From: Mnemiopsis leidyi
Taxonomy: Eukaryota; Ctenophora; Tentaculata; Lobata; Bolinopsidae
Direction of reading: 5' to 3'
DNA length: 22,463 nt
NCBI GenBank assembly: GCA_000226015.1
Contig: JH152888.1
Location: 114,901 to 137,363, forward strand
The notes below the pieces were generated by a model that was given only the letters and a program-made list of their open reading frames with translations, had not been told where the DNA came from and did no database searches. Both the position numbers and the translations under genes were made by a program. Numbering within the stretch: position 1 is the stretch's first letter; the number at the start of each line of letters is the position of its first letter. Positions 10,901-17,769 of this stretch are shown one piece after another.

Positions 10901-13900
10901 TTCTCCGATTAATGCCCGTAATATTATACAACCCTAAATAATCTTCGCTATAAGTTATACATTTAACCAACCGGACAATGTAAGTCTGATGGACTGCACA
11001 GACTTGCTGTTAGCCGTGAGGGCGGCACATTTGTACTCGGCGGTGTCGTCCGTCGCCTTTATGCTCTTGACTATCATGCTGGTTTCTAGTACCTGGTGAT
11101 TAATTAGCTCGTTAATCAACTAATTAATTATAAACACGACAGAACGTTTAAAGAAATATATGGGGAGTTGATAATGACGAGACTTTCAGTAAGAGTGCTT
11201 GCACATGATGCTGCAAAATGGAAGTCGATACAAATCTTCCTTGTAGCTTACAAACTTGCAGAGAGTGGGTTCTAAGTGCGGTCGCACTGGGGGCAGTGGT
11301 AGCCAGGTAGCATAATGCAAGCGTAGTATAATCAAGACAAAATGCCAAAATTCTACGTAAAGATTTTAGAAAATTGAAATGGAAAAACTATTGTCCTTTC
11401 ATACGGGAGCAGTGTTGAGGCGATCTACCACACTCTACCATAAAGAATAAAGATTATACCTACAGAATAAATGGCCAAAGATCCATAAAATAAACCAGTT
11501 AATCGTTAAAAATGTGCTTCCATCAATCAGTAAAGATATCAGCAAAGATTTACAGCATGAAAAGTTCAGCGGCTTTGTGCTTTCTGCGTGAAATAATGCT
11601 GGTGATTTGAGAAACCTGATGTACAAATAAAACTTTAAGGCAAAATTTGTACCCACGTCCCATATTCTACAAGTATTTTATATTTCGGCACAATTTAAGA
11701 ACTTTCATGTTATATAGCAGCTGACTTAAAGTCTACATGAAAAAATAGCGTCAAAACAGACATCTGACATGGGAGCCTTAAGACTATTGATAATTGATAA
11801 AAGTTAAACCCAATAGAAAACAATTTTAAGGACTTTTTATGACTAGGACAATTTCGGCCACAAAAATAGTTTAAAAGAACATTTATGTAGTGAAACTTAT
11901 ATCAAATGTTGAAAGGTTGGAATCGAAAGTTTTCGTTTTTGAAGGTAATTCAGTCGACAAGATTTCATGTTGATCAGAAAAGATGTGAATCATAAGAACT
12001 GACAGTACAGCTTAACCCGCGAAAAACCAGCTCACGGAAAAATAAACCTCTTTTGTTGATGCTGTGGATTTATAGAAAAATACCGCTTAAAGAGTTATAA
12101 CGCCATTAATCTGTAGGTTTATGACGTCACTCTGCCAAAAAAGAGCGAGCTGGTTTTTGCACGGTTGCAAGGATACAACATAGAGCGATCTGGCGGCAGC
12201 AGCAGTGATAATATCCCCAAACACAAGTTACCTCGACGTATTCGTTTTGGTATCTGATCTTATTTGAACTGGGACGCTGCAAGTAGTACAAGTCTTGAAA
12301 TGTGCTCGGTAAAGGTACGGTGACCGTGGCAAAAACGGTAACTAGGGTTACCATTTTCCATGGTAACCATAGTAACCACAGTGACCATAGTTACCACGGT
12401 TATCAAGGTTTCTTTAGTTACAAAGGTAACCAAAGTTTCCAAGGATACCATAGTTACCAAGGATACCCTAGTTACAGGGCTACCACAGTAACTGTGATTA
12501 CCATAATACCATAGTTACCATGGTTACCATGAACACCATGGTTGCGATTAACACAGTCAACAGTGACTACATTCACCACGGTGATATAACAGAATAATTT
12601 AAAAAGGCTAAAGTGTATTGCATTAGTTTCAGTTCCATTTTCAACCTAGAATTTGAATTTTACCAAAAACTAAGAACTTAAGAAGATCATTGAGAATTCA
12701 GGCCTTTCTTTCAAATTTGCAATGCTCATTTTGCACATTTTTTAGATAAAACAATCATTTCATTAAGTTGACAAGCTTCAAAATTGTGCTCAAAAGTCTC
12801 AGTTAGAGTGCTACGACAAATATGCGGGCTGATGCAATGACCACGACAAGTTTATGGGATACTGCAAAAAATTTGGCCACAATTCAGCACCCAGTATAAG
12901 AATAATACCGTCAATAACTGACATCTCCTGAACGGTAAACAATTAAACAAAAATATGACATGACACACTGACAGCGGATACTAAGGAATGTCAGTTCTAA
13001 AATGTTCAGTTCTAAACAAAAGATAACTCCTTTCATCGTAACTCCATCTTGAACAACCCATATCATGATTTATGCCGATGAAATATCATTCATTTATGAA
13101 CAGCAGATCTTGACTCAACACATATTCAGCAGCGAACACAGTCACAAACAACACAAACACCTCACATTTTATTCCTATGAACAACTTCTAGAAATTCATA
13201 AATCATCATAATGAAATCTAATAAAATATTTCCTTGCGTTTGAACAAGCTGATCTTACCTCGTACACATCGCTGGTCTGTAACTTTTTGTCGGCGGTATC
13301 GTACCACTCGTAGGAGGGGGTTGGGTAACCACAAGCTCCACAACGCAGGGTGATAGCGTCCCCAACTTTGGGCTTCCCTCCGTTATCGATAAATAGGATT
13401 TGAGAAGAGTTGTCGTTCATCAGACTGAACGAGGCTGAAATAGAGGGTGTTGGGTTAGATTGAAGTTGAAAACTGGGGTTTGGAAAGGGTACCATTCGGT
13501 GGGATGTCCAAGAAGAAGAATATTAGTGGATGGGGGGGGGGGGAGTTAAAAGAGAGGATAAAGAAAAGACAAACATAAGAAAAGGAAGAAAGGTTGAAAG
13601 GGGAGTAAGTCGGAGTCAGAAAGTGAAAAAAAGCAAGGAGACGATTAGGGGGGGGGGAGAGAAGGTTGAAGGTTGAGGAGGGAAAGGTAAGGAGGGTAAG
13701 GTTTAGAAGGAAAGGTTTGGAGGAAAGGTTTGGAGGGAAAGGTTAGACAGGGGAAAAGTGAAGAAGGAACTGAACAGGGTAAAGAGTGATAGCAATGTAA
13801 AATGGGGGAGGGTTTAGCGGAAAGTAAGAGGGTGGGGATTTAAAGAGAGCGGGTTAAGGAAGGCATGTGAGGTTAGACAGTGTTTAAGTAGTGTTGCGGC

Positions 13901-16900
13901 CCATGATGGTGCAATGTGGCCTCATGATGCAGTGGTACCATTGTTTTGAATATTTCTTCGGAAATTTAAGAACATTAAATCGGATGCAGTGTGTTTCACA
14001 CCAAGAAATATCATCAATAAACTAACGATTTAGTTAAGATCAAGCTGGTCAAAGTGGTAAAGATCCAACAATTTAGTGAAGTAAAAAACATGAAAACAAA
14101 AAAACTGACTGAAGCAAACCGGCCGTTAAAAACAAAACCAATAATTCAACAAACCAGCTGTTTTGACGGAGTAGCTTTTAGCGGTAGCGGTTCTGCCCTT
14201 GAAGAAAGATCCGGTAGCCTCCACGTCACAGGTGTAGGTTCCCGCGTAGTTGTCTTGGTAGTTCAGGATCACCAGGTCGTTCTCTTCTATGTTGTACTGT
14301 TTGTCAACAACCTTGACAAAAAGTTTTGGTTACAACCGAAATCTCAACATAGCATTTCTATGTTGTACTGTTTGTCAACAACCTTGACAAAAAGTTTTGG
14401 TTACACAGAAATCTCAACATAGCTCTTCTATGTTGTACTGTTTGTCAACAACCTTGACATAAAGTTTTGGTTACAACCGAAATCTTAACATAGCATTTCT
14501 ATGTTGTACTGTTTGTCAACAACCTTGACACAAAGTTTTGGTTACAACCGAAATCTCAACATAGCTATTCTATGTTGTACTGTTTGTCAACAACCTTGAC
14601 ATAAAGTTTTGGTTACAACCAAAATCTCAACATAGCTTTCAGCGGAGTCATTCCAGTATAACATTTGCACGTTTTGGAACAGTTTATATCGTCCACTGGC
14701 TCAGCTCTAAATCCTTAATCCAGTCCTAGCGGGCATCATTGATTGTATCACAACTGGAAAATCACAATTTTGACGACCACGCGAAATTCAAGGTTTCACA
14801 AACTCACGCTAAATAGACCACCTACCTTGCCAGTGACGTGCATGACATTACTGTCGAGGTTTATGTTCCTGACGTCCACCCCATCCTTCTTCCACGTGAC
14901 TATTGGAGCGGGATTAGCGTTTATCTGGGAACACTTCAGCACCGCTACTTTCTCGTTCGGCTCTATTGTCGTTTTGGCTGATACCGTTTCAATGTCAAAA
15001 TCTAAGGAGGTGTCTAATTTAGGGAACGATTTTCTAGGGTAGGGGGGTTGCAACCAAAAAGGGGCCATATTTGTTATTTTTCCAAAGTGTCTACTAAAGG
15101 GTCTACTAGATCAATAAATATTAGTAGTAATCAATAACTACATCGCGGCTATTTTAAAGAAATGGAAAAAGATACACAGAAATTGCGATGGGGATTGGGG
15201 CACATTTTTATGAAAGGTCGTTAATCACCGAAAATTTGATGACGTCATATGTGAACGACCCCTGTAAACTTACATTCGACAACAACATGCAGGACGGGTG
15301 TGAATACAGCGTATCCCTCCTCTGATCTGATTAAACACATGTAATACCCCGTGTGGGTGGAGTTGGCCGTCACTGTGAAGACTTTACTGGAGGACGCTTC
15401 TTCTCTCTGGGGTGGAGTTGTCAAGCTGGGGGGGGGGGGCGGGGGGATTGTTCTTTAAGGAATAAAGTGTTGGTTATTGTTGGTAATTAAACAATAAATT
15501 TGTGAACTTTAGATCTTAATTTTAACCTCATTGAACTGGTGATCATGATGATATGTAAGTTGTGCTTGGTACAATATAAACGAGAGTAACTTAATAAAAC
15601 TTTAAGACGATAGTAAATTCATGAATTAAAAAGGTAAACAGATTTGGTATTGAAAGGTCTTTAAATGGAAACTAGAAATTTACCTGGTTAACTTGCTGAG
15701 TGTACGGTCTCTTGCTTAAATACCATTTATAATTTACGGAATCACTTCCTATAACGGAACTTGCACAATCTATACTTAACGTTTGTCCTGAAATCAAAGA
15801 AAAGTTAAATGATAACTTGGCGATTAATCAATCGACAATTGATCAATAATCGGCCAGCAATGTAAAAAAACATTTCAAATGAATGATCGGTTTAGGGTTA
15901 TTCTTCATTCACCAAAGCTAAAAAATTAAACTTTTCTCATCTTTGACCTCTCTATTAATTTTAAGTTCTCAAATGTGGTTTCAAGTGGGGAGGGGGCCTT
16001 TTTCAGGTCCTCATTCCGAGCAAGCTCGACTCCCAGAGGTGTGCACTGATTGTTAACGGGTGTGTTATGTTGTGGGTGGGCCGAAGGATCAACCAAGCTA
16101 CATGATGTGTACGGAGCAGATATTTGAACGGACACGATTTCCACTGATAGTCAATTCAGAAAATTCATGGGCCGGCACCGTGCCGAGTCGGGTATGATCC
16201 GACAACCTCTGCATTGTCTAGATGAGTGCTCTACCAATTGAGTTCTCAAATGATTACTATTTCGACAAAATCAATCGTCTTAATCCTTTCATTTATTGAA
16301 AATGGTCAATTTGTGTTAATTGGCTCACCTGATTTAATATTAATGACGCTGTTCGTTTTGAAATACTTCTCGTCAACTGTGATGAAAACTTCTGCAAAAA
16401 ATAAATTGTGTCAATGAAACAAGATGAGTGGTTAACATTTGAATTTATTAAGTGATTCTAATTCAGCAACCCAACGGTTATTATTCTTCTAAAGTAAAGA
16501 TTGGTACAAATAAAATGGATTTGAGCGCAACGATCGTTTCCATCAAATTTAAAAAATCGTCTTTAAATTTTCAAATTCTTCCGCGCTTGTGGTGACGAAA
16601 AGAAAATTTATAATCATCAACAGTCACATTTAAACTGCTCCAGCCAGATTTAAATCAGGATTGTTTGTCAGTTATGTTTTTTAGATAACCGGCCTGCTTC
16701 TCTGTGTCAATATGCTTGTATAATATATGTTTGATCGCAAATGTTTTTAAACATGATTTCAGTATGTTTATGTGATCTAAGTAAGTATGTTTCCAGTATT
16801 ATTTAAGTGCGTATATATACTTACATGCATGATTATTAGCAAAAAATAACTAATAACTGTTGTCGATATGTTTACAAATAAGTTTTGACTTAAGCAATAA

Positions 16901-16996
16901 CACAAATAAGTTACCTGATGGATCTGATGATAAAACTGATGTGGTGATGTAGGAAAGTAACACTATGACAAGATACATCTCTATTTGTGGAGTCAT
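3069..16996 (-). CDS. IgSF transmembrane receptor, 23 coding exons, complete
   Basis: Spliced exons on the minus strand: 16996-16915, 16391-16329, 15787-15684, 15406-15274, 15001-14826, 14296-14155, 13434-13259, 11092-10972, 10782-10666, 10522-10422, 10257-10167, 9886-9783, 9626-9532, 9195-9104, 8438-8332, 8048-7917, 6139-6016, 5855-5772, 5571-5431, 5272-5138, 4754-4650, 4482-4402, 3271-3069. Lengths sum to 2709 nt, encoding 902 residues and a stop, and phases agree at every junction. Seen: signal peptide, seven Ig-like units, one transmembrane helix (785-808), KKKR then a Cys cluster, and a tail with YKLL, YREL and YEQL. Known: such proteins act at the cell surface in adhesion or recognition, and YxxL pairs can recruit SH2 proteins or clathrin adaptors. 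Inference: an adhesion or immune-type receptor. A nephrin, MCAM/ALCAM-like or lineage-specific receptor cannot be told apart by eye. Extra or alternative exons, above all in the 1.1 kb last intron and the 2.2 kb intron 7, cannot be excluded. Confidence 0.85.
3281..3372. repeat. 24 bp tandem repeat next to exon 23 acceptor
   Basis: Four imperfect copies (starts 3281, 3305, 3329, 3352) of a unit like tggagatgatgacgtcattt. It starts about 10 bases upstream (gene sense) of the exon 23 acceptor. The first copy contains a CRE palindrome TGACGTCA. Confidence 0.75.
3606..3631. repeat. three tandem gtcgtgac units
   Basis: Perfect 8 bp unit three times, inside the last intron. The rest of intron 22 (3272-4401) is AT-rich with no exon that I could support. 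Confidence 0.8.
4402..4482 (-). CDS. IgSF receptor exon 22: juxtamembrane Cys cluster
   Basis: Acceptor TTCTTACAG, donor GTCG|GTAAGA, 81 nt, phase 1 to phase 1, residues 809-835. SSGKKKRSD is a stop-transfer charge cluster, and MSCLVCKCCEPK places four cysteines just inside the membrane. These are plausible palmitoylation sites (inference). Confidence 0.82.
4650..4754 (-). CDS. IgSF receptor exon 21: transmembrane helix
   Basis: Acceptor ATCTCCCCACAG, donor ATTT|GTGAGT, 105 nt, phase 1 to phase 1. Residues 774-784 are a short stalk; residues 785-808 are an unbroken hydrophobic segment (LGVGIVLFIAALVAVFVM, then YIFFII). Because the exon is symmetric, skipping it would make an in-frame form without the membrane anchor. 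Confidence 0.88.
4764..4996. repeat. 31 bp minisatellite, about 7.5 copies, next to exon 21
   Basis: Units of the form gatgttgaaactagtagcct plus tgagggaaaga. They fill most of the 383 bp intron between exons 20 and 21 and begin 9 bases from the exon 21 boundary. Copies differ by a few substitutions. Confidence 0.92.
5041..5157. repeat. 57-58 bp duplication carrying the exon 20 donor
   Basis: The block starting aagttaattatttt at 5041 recurs at 5099. Each copy holds actcactgcttgtaat, which in gene sense is the end of exon 20 plus GTGAGT. The true donor is at 5137-5136; the decoy donor is at 5080-5079. Confidence 0.88.
5138..5272 (-). CDS. IgSF receptor exon 20: Ig7 end
   Basis: Acceptor TGTTTTCGCAG, donor AGCA|GTGAGT, 135 nt, phase 1 to phase 1, residues 729-773. 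TNYEFQCTAKNVFGQ is the F-G strand motif of C2/I-set domains (Cys754). The donor is duplicated in the following intron. Confidence 0.86.
5431..5571 (-). CDS. IgSF receptor exon 19: Ig7 Cys/Trp part
   Basis: Acceptor GATCTCTTCAG, donor TAAAG|GTAAAA, 141 nt, phase 1 to phase 1, residues 682-728. ETLMLNCSAKSFPESEFTWE gives Cys688 and Trp700, and N687-C-S is a possible sequon. Confidence 0.84.
5772..5855 (-). CDS. IgSF receptor exon 18: Ig7 N-terminal strands
   Basis: Acceptor TTACTGTTCAG, donor ATGG|GTAAGT, an 84 nt symmetric phase-1 exon, residues 654-681 (VDQEKPNDVKIENTG...). It parallels exon 2 of Ig1: an edge-strand exon ahead of the Cys exon. Confidence 0.75.
6016..6139 (-). CDS. IgSF receptor exon 17: Ig6 end, Cys-rich
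   Basis: Acceptor TTGTGTTTCAG, donor TTCG|GTGAGA, phase 0 to phase 1, residues 613-653. It holds four Cys (624, 631, 632, 644) and N-glycosylation sequons (N620-D-T, N635-x-T region). The usual Y-x-C is replaced by F-Q-C-C. The Ig assignment of this unit rests mainly on exon 16 and on position. Confidence 0.72.
6141..7916. other. intron 16, 1.78 kb, unassigned
   Basis: Between exons 16 and 17. It holds the (AAC)15 run, a GC-richer patch at about 6840-7160 of unknown origin, and at 6622-6643 a near copy (tgaaacacaaggaaa) of the exon 17 acceptor flank at 6141-6163. No exon supported. Confidence 0.5.
7861..7905. repeat. (AAC)15 microsatellite at exon 16 donor
   Basis: Fifteen AAC units, read as (GTT)15 in gene sense, beginning 11 bases after the exon 16 donor. 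Confidence 0.95.
7917..8048 (-). CDS. IgSF receptor exon 16: Ig6 middle
   Basis: Acceptor CTTCTACCCAG, donor ATAGAG|GTAATC, phase 0 to phase 0, residues 569-612. PLSASCKATGLPRPTISIK carries the B-strand Cys581 and the G-x-P-x-P turn, with Ile where the Trp is expected. The acceptor and the first bases of the exon are duplicated upstream, and (GTT)15 starts 11 bases after the donor. Confidence 0.8.
8027..8114. repeat. 44 bp tandem duplication of exon 16 acceptor
   Basis: Two copies (8027-8070 and 8071-8114) differing by one base near the acceptor. Each spans the acceptor and the first 22 bases of exon 16. Confidence 0.9.
8332..8438 (-). CDS. IgSF receptor exon 15: Ig6 first part
   Basis: Acceptor CTACCTGCAG, donor ACCCAG|GTTAGC, phase 1 to phase 0, residues 533-568, with CVNISLAVEEKVSV and DTDYTLVIG. 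The intron upstream of it is mostly a 15-copy minisatellite that comes within about 10 bases of the acceptor. Confidence 0.74.
8451..8945. repeat. 32 bp minisatellite, about 15 copies, next to exon 15
   Basis: Repeated units like attgtgattacagcatttta plus aagtttggtaaa. They take up about 495 of the 665 bases of the intron between exons 14 and 15 and end about 10 bases from the exon 15 acceptor. There are no spacers between units, so it is not a CRISPR array. Confidence 0.93.
9104..9195 (-). CDS. IgSF receptor exon 14: Ig5 end
   Basis: Acceptor TATCTTTTCAG, donor AAAG|GTCAGT, phase 2 to phase 1, residues 502-532. KVTEQYAGVYKCC is a typical A-G-x-Y-x-C motif (Cys525) followed by an extra Cys526. 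Confidence 0.82.
9532..9626 (-). CDS. IgSF receptor exon 13: Ig5 middle
   Basis: Acceptor AACAATTGCAG, donor AACAA|GTAAGA, phase 0 to phase 2, residues 471-501 (starts CTGSGNPTPSDISID). The C-strand Trp is replaced (SDISID). This is the only phase-2 junction in the gene. Confidence 0.76.
9783..9886 (-). CDS. IgSF receptor exon 12: Ig5 first part
   Basis: Acceptor TCCTTTTCTAG, donor ATGCAG|GTAACG, phase 1 to phase 0, residues 436-470, ending VRGANFTMQ. The B-strand Cys is the first residue of the next exon, so the intron splits the domain just before Cys471. Confidence 0.78.
10167..10257 (-). CDS. IgSF receptor exon 11: Ig4 end
   Basis: Acceptor TCCTTTTTAG, donor CGAG|GTTTGT, phase 0 to phase 1, residues 406-435. 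NASGVFQCIVYNEAG is an F/G-strand motif (Cys417) in which Phe replaces the usual Tyr. Cys417 has no obvious partner in this unit. Confidence 0.78.
10422..10522 (-). CDS. IgSF receptor exon 10: Ig4 middle
   Basis: Acceptor TCTCCGTTCAG, donor ATTTCA|GTGAGT, phase 1 to phase 0, residues 372-405 (GQGLDKFILNDD..., ending NDNNVLTIS, an E-strand-like end). The next exon supplies the F-strand Cys. Confidence 0.75.
10666..10782 (-). CDS. IgSF receptor exon 9: Ig4 first part
   Basis: Acceptor CTCTTGACCAG, donor AATG|GTCAGC, phase 1 to phase 1, residues 333-371. GATVILDFGLEVRGEIHIMW aligns to a B-C strand region, but the expected Cys is replaced (L-D-F) while Trp370 remains. This exon therefore encodes a non-canonical Ig unit. 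Confidence 0.75.
10972..11092 (-). CDS. IgSF receptor exon 8: Ig3 second half
   Basis: Acceptor TTAATCACCAG, donor TCCG|GTTGGT, phase 0 to phase 1, residues 293-332. KATDDTAEYKCAA is the classic D-x-A-x-Y-x-C motif (Cys314). It is separated from exon 7 by the longest intron of the gene (about 2.2 kb). Confidence 0.85.
12330..12560. repeat. degenerate GTTACC/GGTAAC repeat region in intron 7
   Basis: About 230 bases of imperfect 9-12 bp motifs alternating ggtaaccata and gttaccatgg on both strands. They produce low-complexity ORFs (VTMVT... on one strand, GNHSNHS... on the other). No exon is supported. The rest of intron 7 (11093-13258) is AT-rich and unassigned. Confidence 0.75.
13259..13434 (-). 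CDS. IgSF receptor exon 7: Ig3 first half
   Basis: Acceptor CTCTATTTCAG, donor TACGAG|GTAAGA, phase 1 to phase 0, residues 234-292. GDAITLRCGACGYPTPSYEW gives Cys265 and Trp277. Cys268 is extra. Upstream (minus sense) lies a long polypyrimidine region. Confidence 0.88.
13500..13875. repeat. purine-rich tract with two poly-G runs in intron 6
   Basis: About 370 bases dominated by G and A, with 12 G at 13532-13543 and 10 G at 13648-13657. In gene sense it is a long polypyrimidine tract ending about 65 bases before the exon 7 acceptor. Confidence 0.75.
14155..14296 (-). CDS. IgSF receptor exon 6: Ig2 second half
   Basis: Residues 187-233 include DNYAGTYTCDV (Cys209). Donor GCTG|GTTTGT is weak, phase 0 to phase 1. 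The acceptor CAAACAG lies inside the first unit of a five-unit tandem repeat. A second in-frame acceptor (TTGTCAAG, exon start 14311) would add five residues (VVDKQ) and cannot be excluded. Acceptors in the other repeat units give early stops. Confidence 0.82.
14285..14638. repeat. 70-71 bp minisatellite, five copies, containing exon 6 acceptor
   Basis: Copies start at 14285, 14356, 14426, 14497 and 14568. Each contains ctatgttgtactgtttgtca and a later ctcaacatag, so every unit also has inverted arms (ctatgttg / caacatag). The first copy spans the real exon 6 boundary; the others repeat it within the intron. Confidence 0.93.
14826..15001 (-). CDS. IgSF receptor exon 5: Ig2 first half
   Basis: Acceptor ACCTCCTTAG, donor GGCAAG|GTAGGT, phase 1 to phase 0, residues 128-186. 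AVLKCSQINANPAPIVTWKK gives Cys151 and Trp164 with the N-P-x-P turn typical of C2/I-set domains. The antisense ORF over this exon is a shadow. Confidence 0.88.
15274..15406 (-). CDS. IgSF receptor exon 4: Ig1 second half
   Basis: Residues 84-127 include THTGYYMC (Cys107), the G-x-Y-x-C motif of the F strand, pairing with Cys56. The donor GAAT|GTAAGT is a perfect consensus. The acceptor used is CCACCCCAG at 15407. A second AG right after a poly-C tract, 19 nt upstream (exon start 15425), would shift the frame into a stop, so I reject it as the coding choice. Confidence 0.83.
15428..15446. repeat. poly-G run next to exon 4 acceptors
   Basis: 12 G, one C, 6 G. In gene sense this poly-C tract sits directly before a decoy AG, 19 bases upstream of the acceptor that keeps the frame. 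Confidence 0.85.
15684..15787 (-). CDS. IgSF receptor exon 3: Ig1 Cys/Trp half
   Basis: Acceptor TTTGATTTCAG, donor AACCAG|GTAAAT, phase 1 to phase 0. It carries GQTLSIDCASS (Cys56) and NYKWYLSK (Trp70), the B and C strands of an Ig domain 14 residues apart. Confidence 0.85.
15964..16252 (-). mobile_element. 5'-truncated tRNA-derived SINE in intron 2 with 12 bp TSD
   Basis: A 265 bp body (15976-16240) lies between identical 12-mers agttctcaaatg at 15964-15975 and 16241-16252. On the minus strand it begins CAATTGGTAGAGCAC, like a tRNA from within box A, then a degenerate box B (GGATCATACCC), then a non-tRNA body. The direct repeats and the start inside the tRNA region suggest a truncated retroposed copy. 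The ORF over the body is not a gene. Confidence 0.72.
16329..16391 (-). CDS. IgSF receptor exon 2: N-terminal strands of Ig1
   Basis: A 63 nt exon after TTTTTTGCAG, phase 1 to phase 1, encoding residues 28-48 (starts EVFITVDEKYF). It reads like the A/A' strands ahead of the first Ig cysteine. The donor is TCAG|GTGAGC. Being symmetric it could be skipped without a frameshift, which would remove the edge strand of Ig1. Confidence 0.75.
16915..16996 (-). CDS. IgSF receptor exon 1: start and signal peptide
   Basis: Residues 1-27 begin MTPQIEMYLVIVLL, with the hydrophobic core continuing to about residue 18 and small residues (TTSVLSS) before a likely cleavage near residue 22-24. The ATG context has A at -3. 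The exon ends CATCAG|GTAAC in phase 1, the usual phase between a signal peptide and an Ig exon. The in-frame downstream Met7 is a less likely alternative start. Confidence 0.82.
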
Positions 16997-17260
16997 GTTA
17001 GAAAATCAGAATAAACTTTGACGACATAAACGTAGCATAGAAATATTATAGATTGTAGCTATCCAAGAAATTTCCGTGAGAACTAGTTTAAAGCAAAATA
17101 TTTAAGAAGTATATTACTCAAGAATTAATAAATTTCCAACATGTAGAACTAAGAAATGAAAAAACGAAATCTGAACGGAAAAGTTCCTGACAAAACAGCG
17201 AATGACGAACCTGTCGATAAATCTAAACACAAGCTACACGCTCGAGACTGGATTCCAAGA
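16997..17260 (-). other. putative 5' leader with three short uORFs
   Basis: If transcription starts below the TATA-like box, three ATGs precede the coding start, at 17142, 17038 and 17027. They open reading frames of 5, 10 and 9 codons. The last one stops one base before the main ATG. An unseen 5' UTR intron could remove them. Confidence 0.4.
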
Positions 17261-17278
17261 TTAAGCCGATACATATAA

Positions 17279-17296
17279 TTATATACCTCATTGGGG
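17279..17296 (-). promoter_or_regulatory. putative TATA box and CCAAT for the IgSF gene
   Basis: On the minus strand CCAATGAGG is followed by TATATAA (17285-17279), about 283 bases before the ATG. AT-rich surroundings make a chance match possible. Confidence 0.35.
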
Positions 17297-17445
17297 AACG
17301 GTAACTAATTAGGTAATTTCCCGTTTTGGCGGGCCTCGTTAACGCGCCGAGCAAGCCTCTCAGACAATGGACACGAACAAGAAACGTGTGGAAGAGTAAG
17401 AGAAGATAATGGGGTTCGTTAACGAAGTTTAATTGTTGTGCAGTT

Positions 17446-17513
17446 TCGAGGTCTAGGTAAGGTTCAGGTGAGGTCTAGGTAAGGTCTAGGTGAGGTATGG
17501 GTGAGGTTTATAT
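17446..17513. repeat. short aggtctaggt-type tandem repeat
   Basis: About six to seven degenerate 10-11 bp units (ggtctaggta, ggttcaggtg, ggtatgggtg), upstream of the putative promoter. Confidence 0.65.
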
Positions 17514-17769
17514 GGTAAAATATTGACAGGGAGTTAAAGTACAGTAAACACTGACAATTTAACTTTAGATCGTAGTAATGGAAAATTTTGGGTTCGGGAC
17601 TCGGGAGATCAATCGTTAATTTACTTGACTACTATTTTATATAATCAAATTAAAAAAAGTAAAAAAGCTCAAATTATGGCAATAATTTTTACCGCTAAGA
17701 CGTATGATTACTAATGTAAACTACGAAGGATCTTTGATCAAATTTCACGAAACATCTGCACCAAAACTA

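Noticed and set aside
12260..12514. ORFs on both strands with VTMVT and GNHSNHS patterns
   Set aside because: Low-complexity translation of the GTTACC/GGTAAC repeat, with no splice support.
14054..14422. 122-codon plus-strand ORF, one of the longest in the window
   Set aside because: It is antisense to exon 6 and runs into the 71 bp minisatellite; its repeated peptide comes from the DNA repeat.
14743..15042. 99-codon plus-strand ORF
   Set aside because: It is antisense to exon 5, which has clear Ig motifs and splice sites on the minus strand.
15926..16144. 72-codon minus-strand ORF in intron 2
   Set aside because: It is the SINE body read through, with no Ig-like content.
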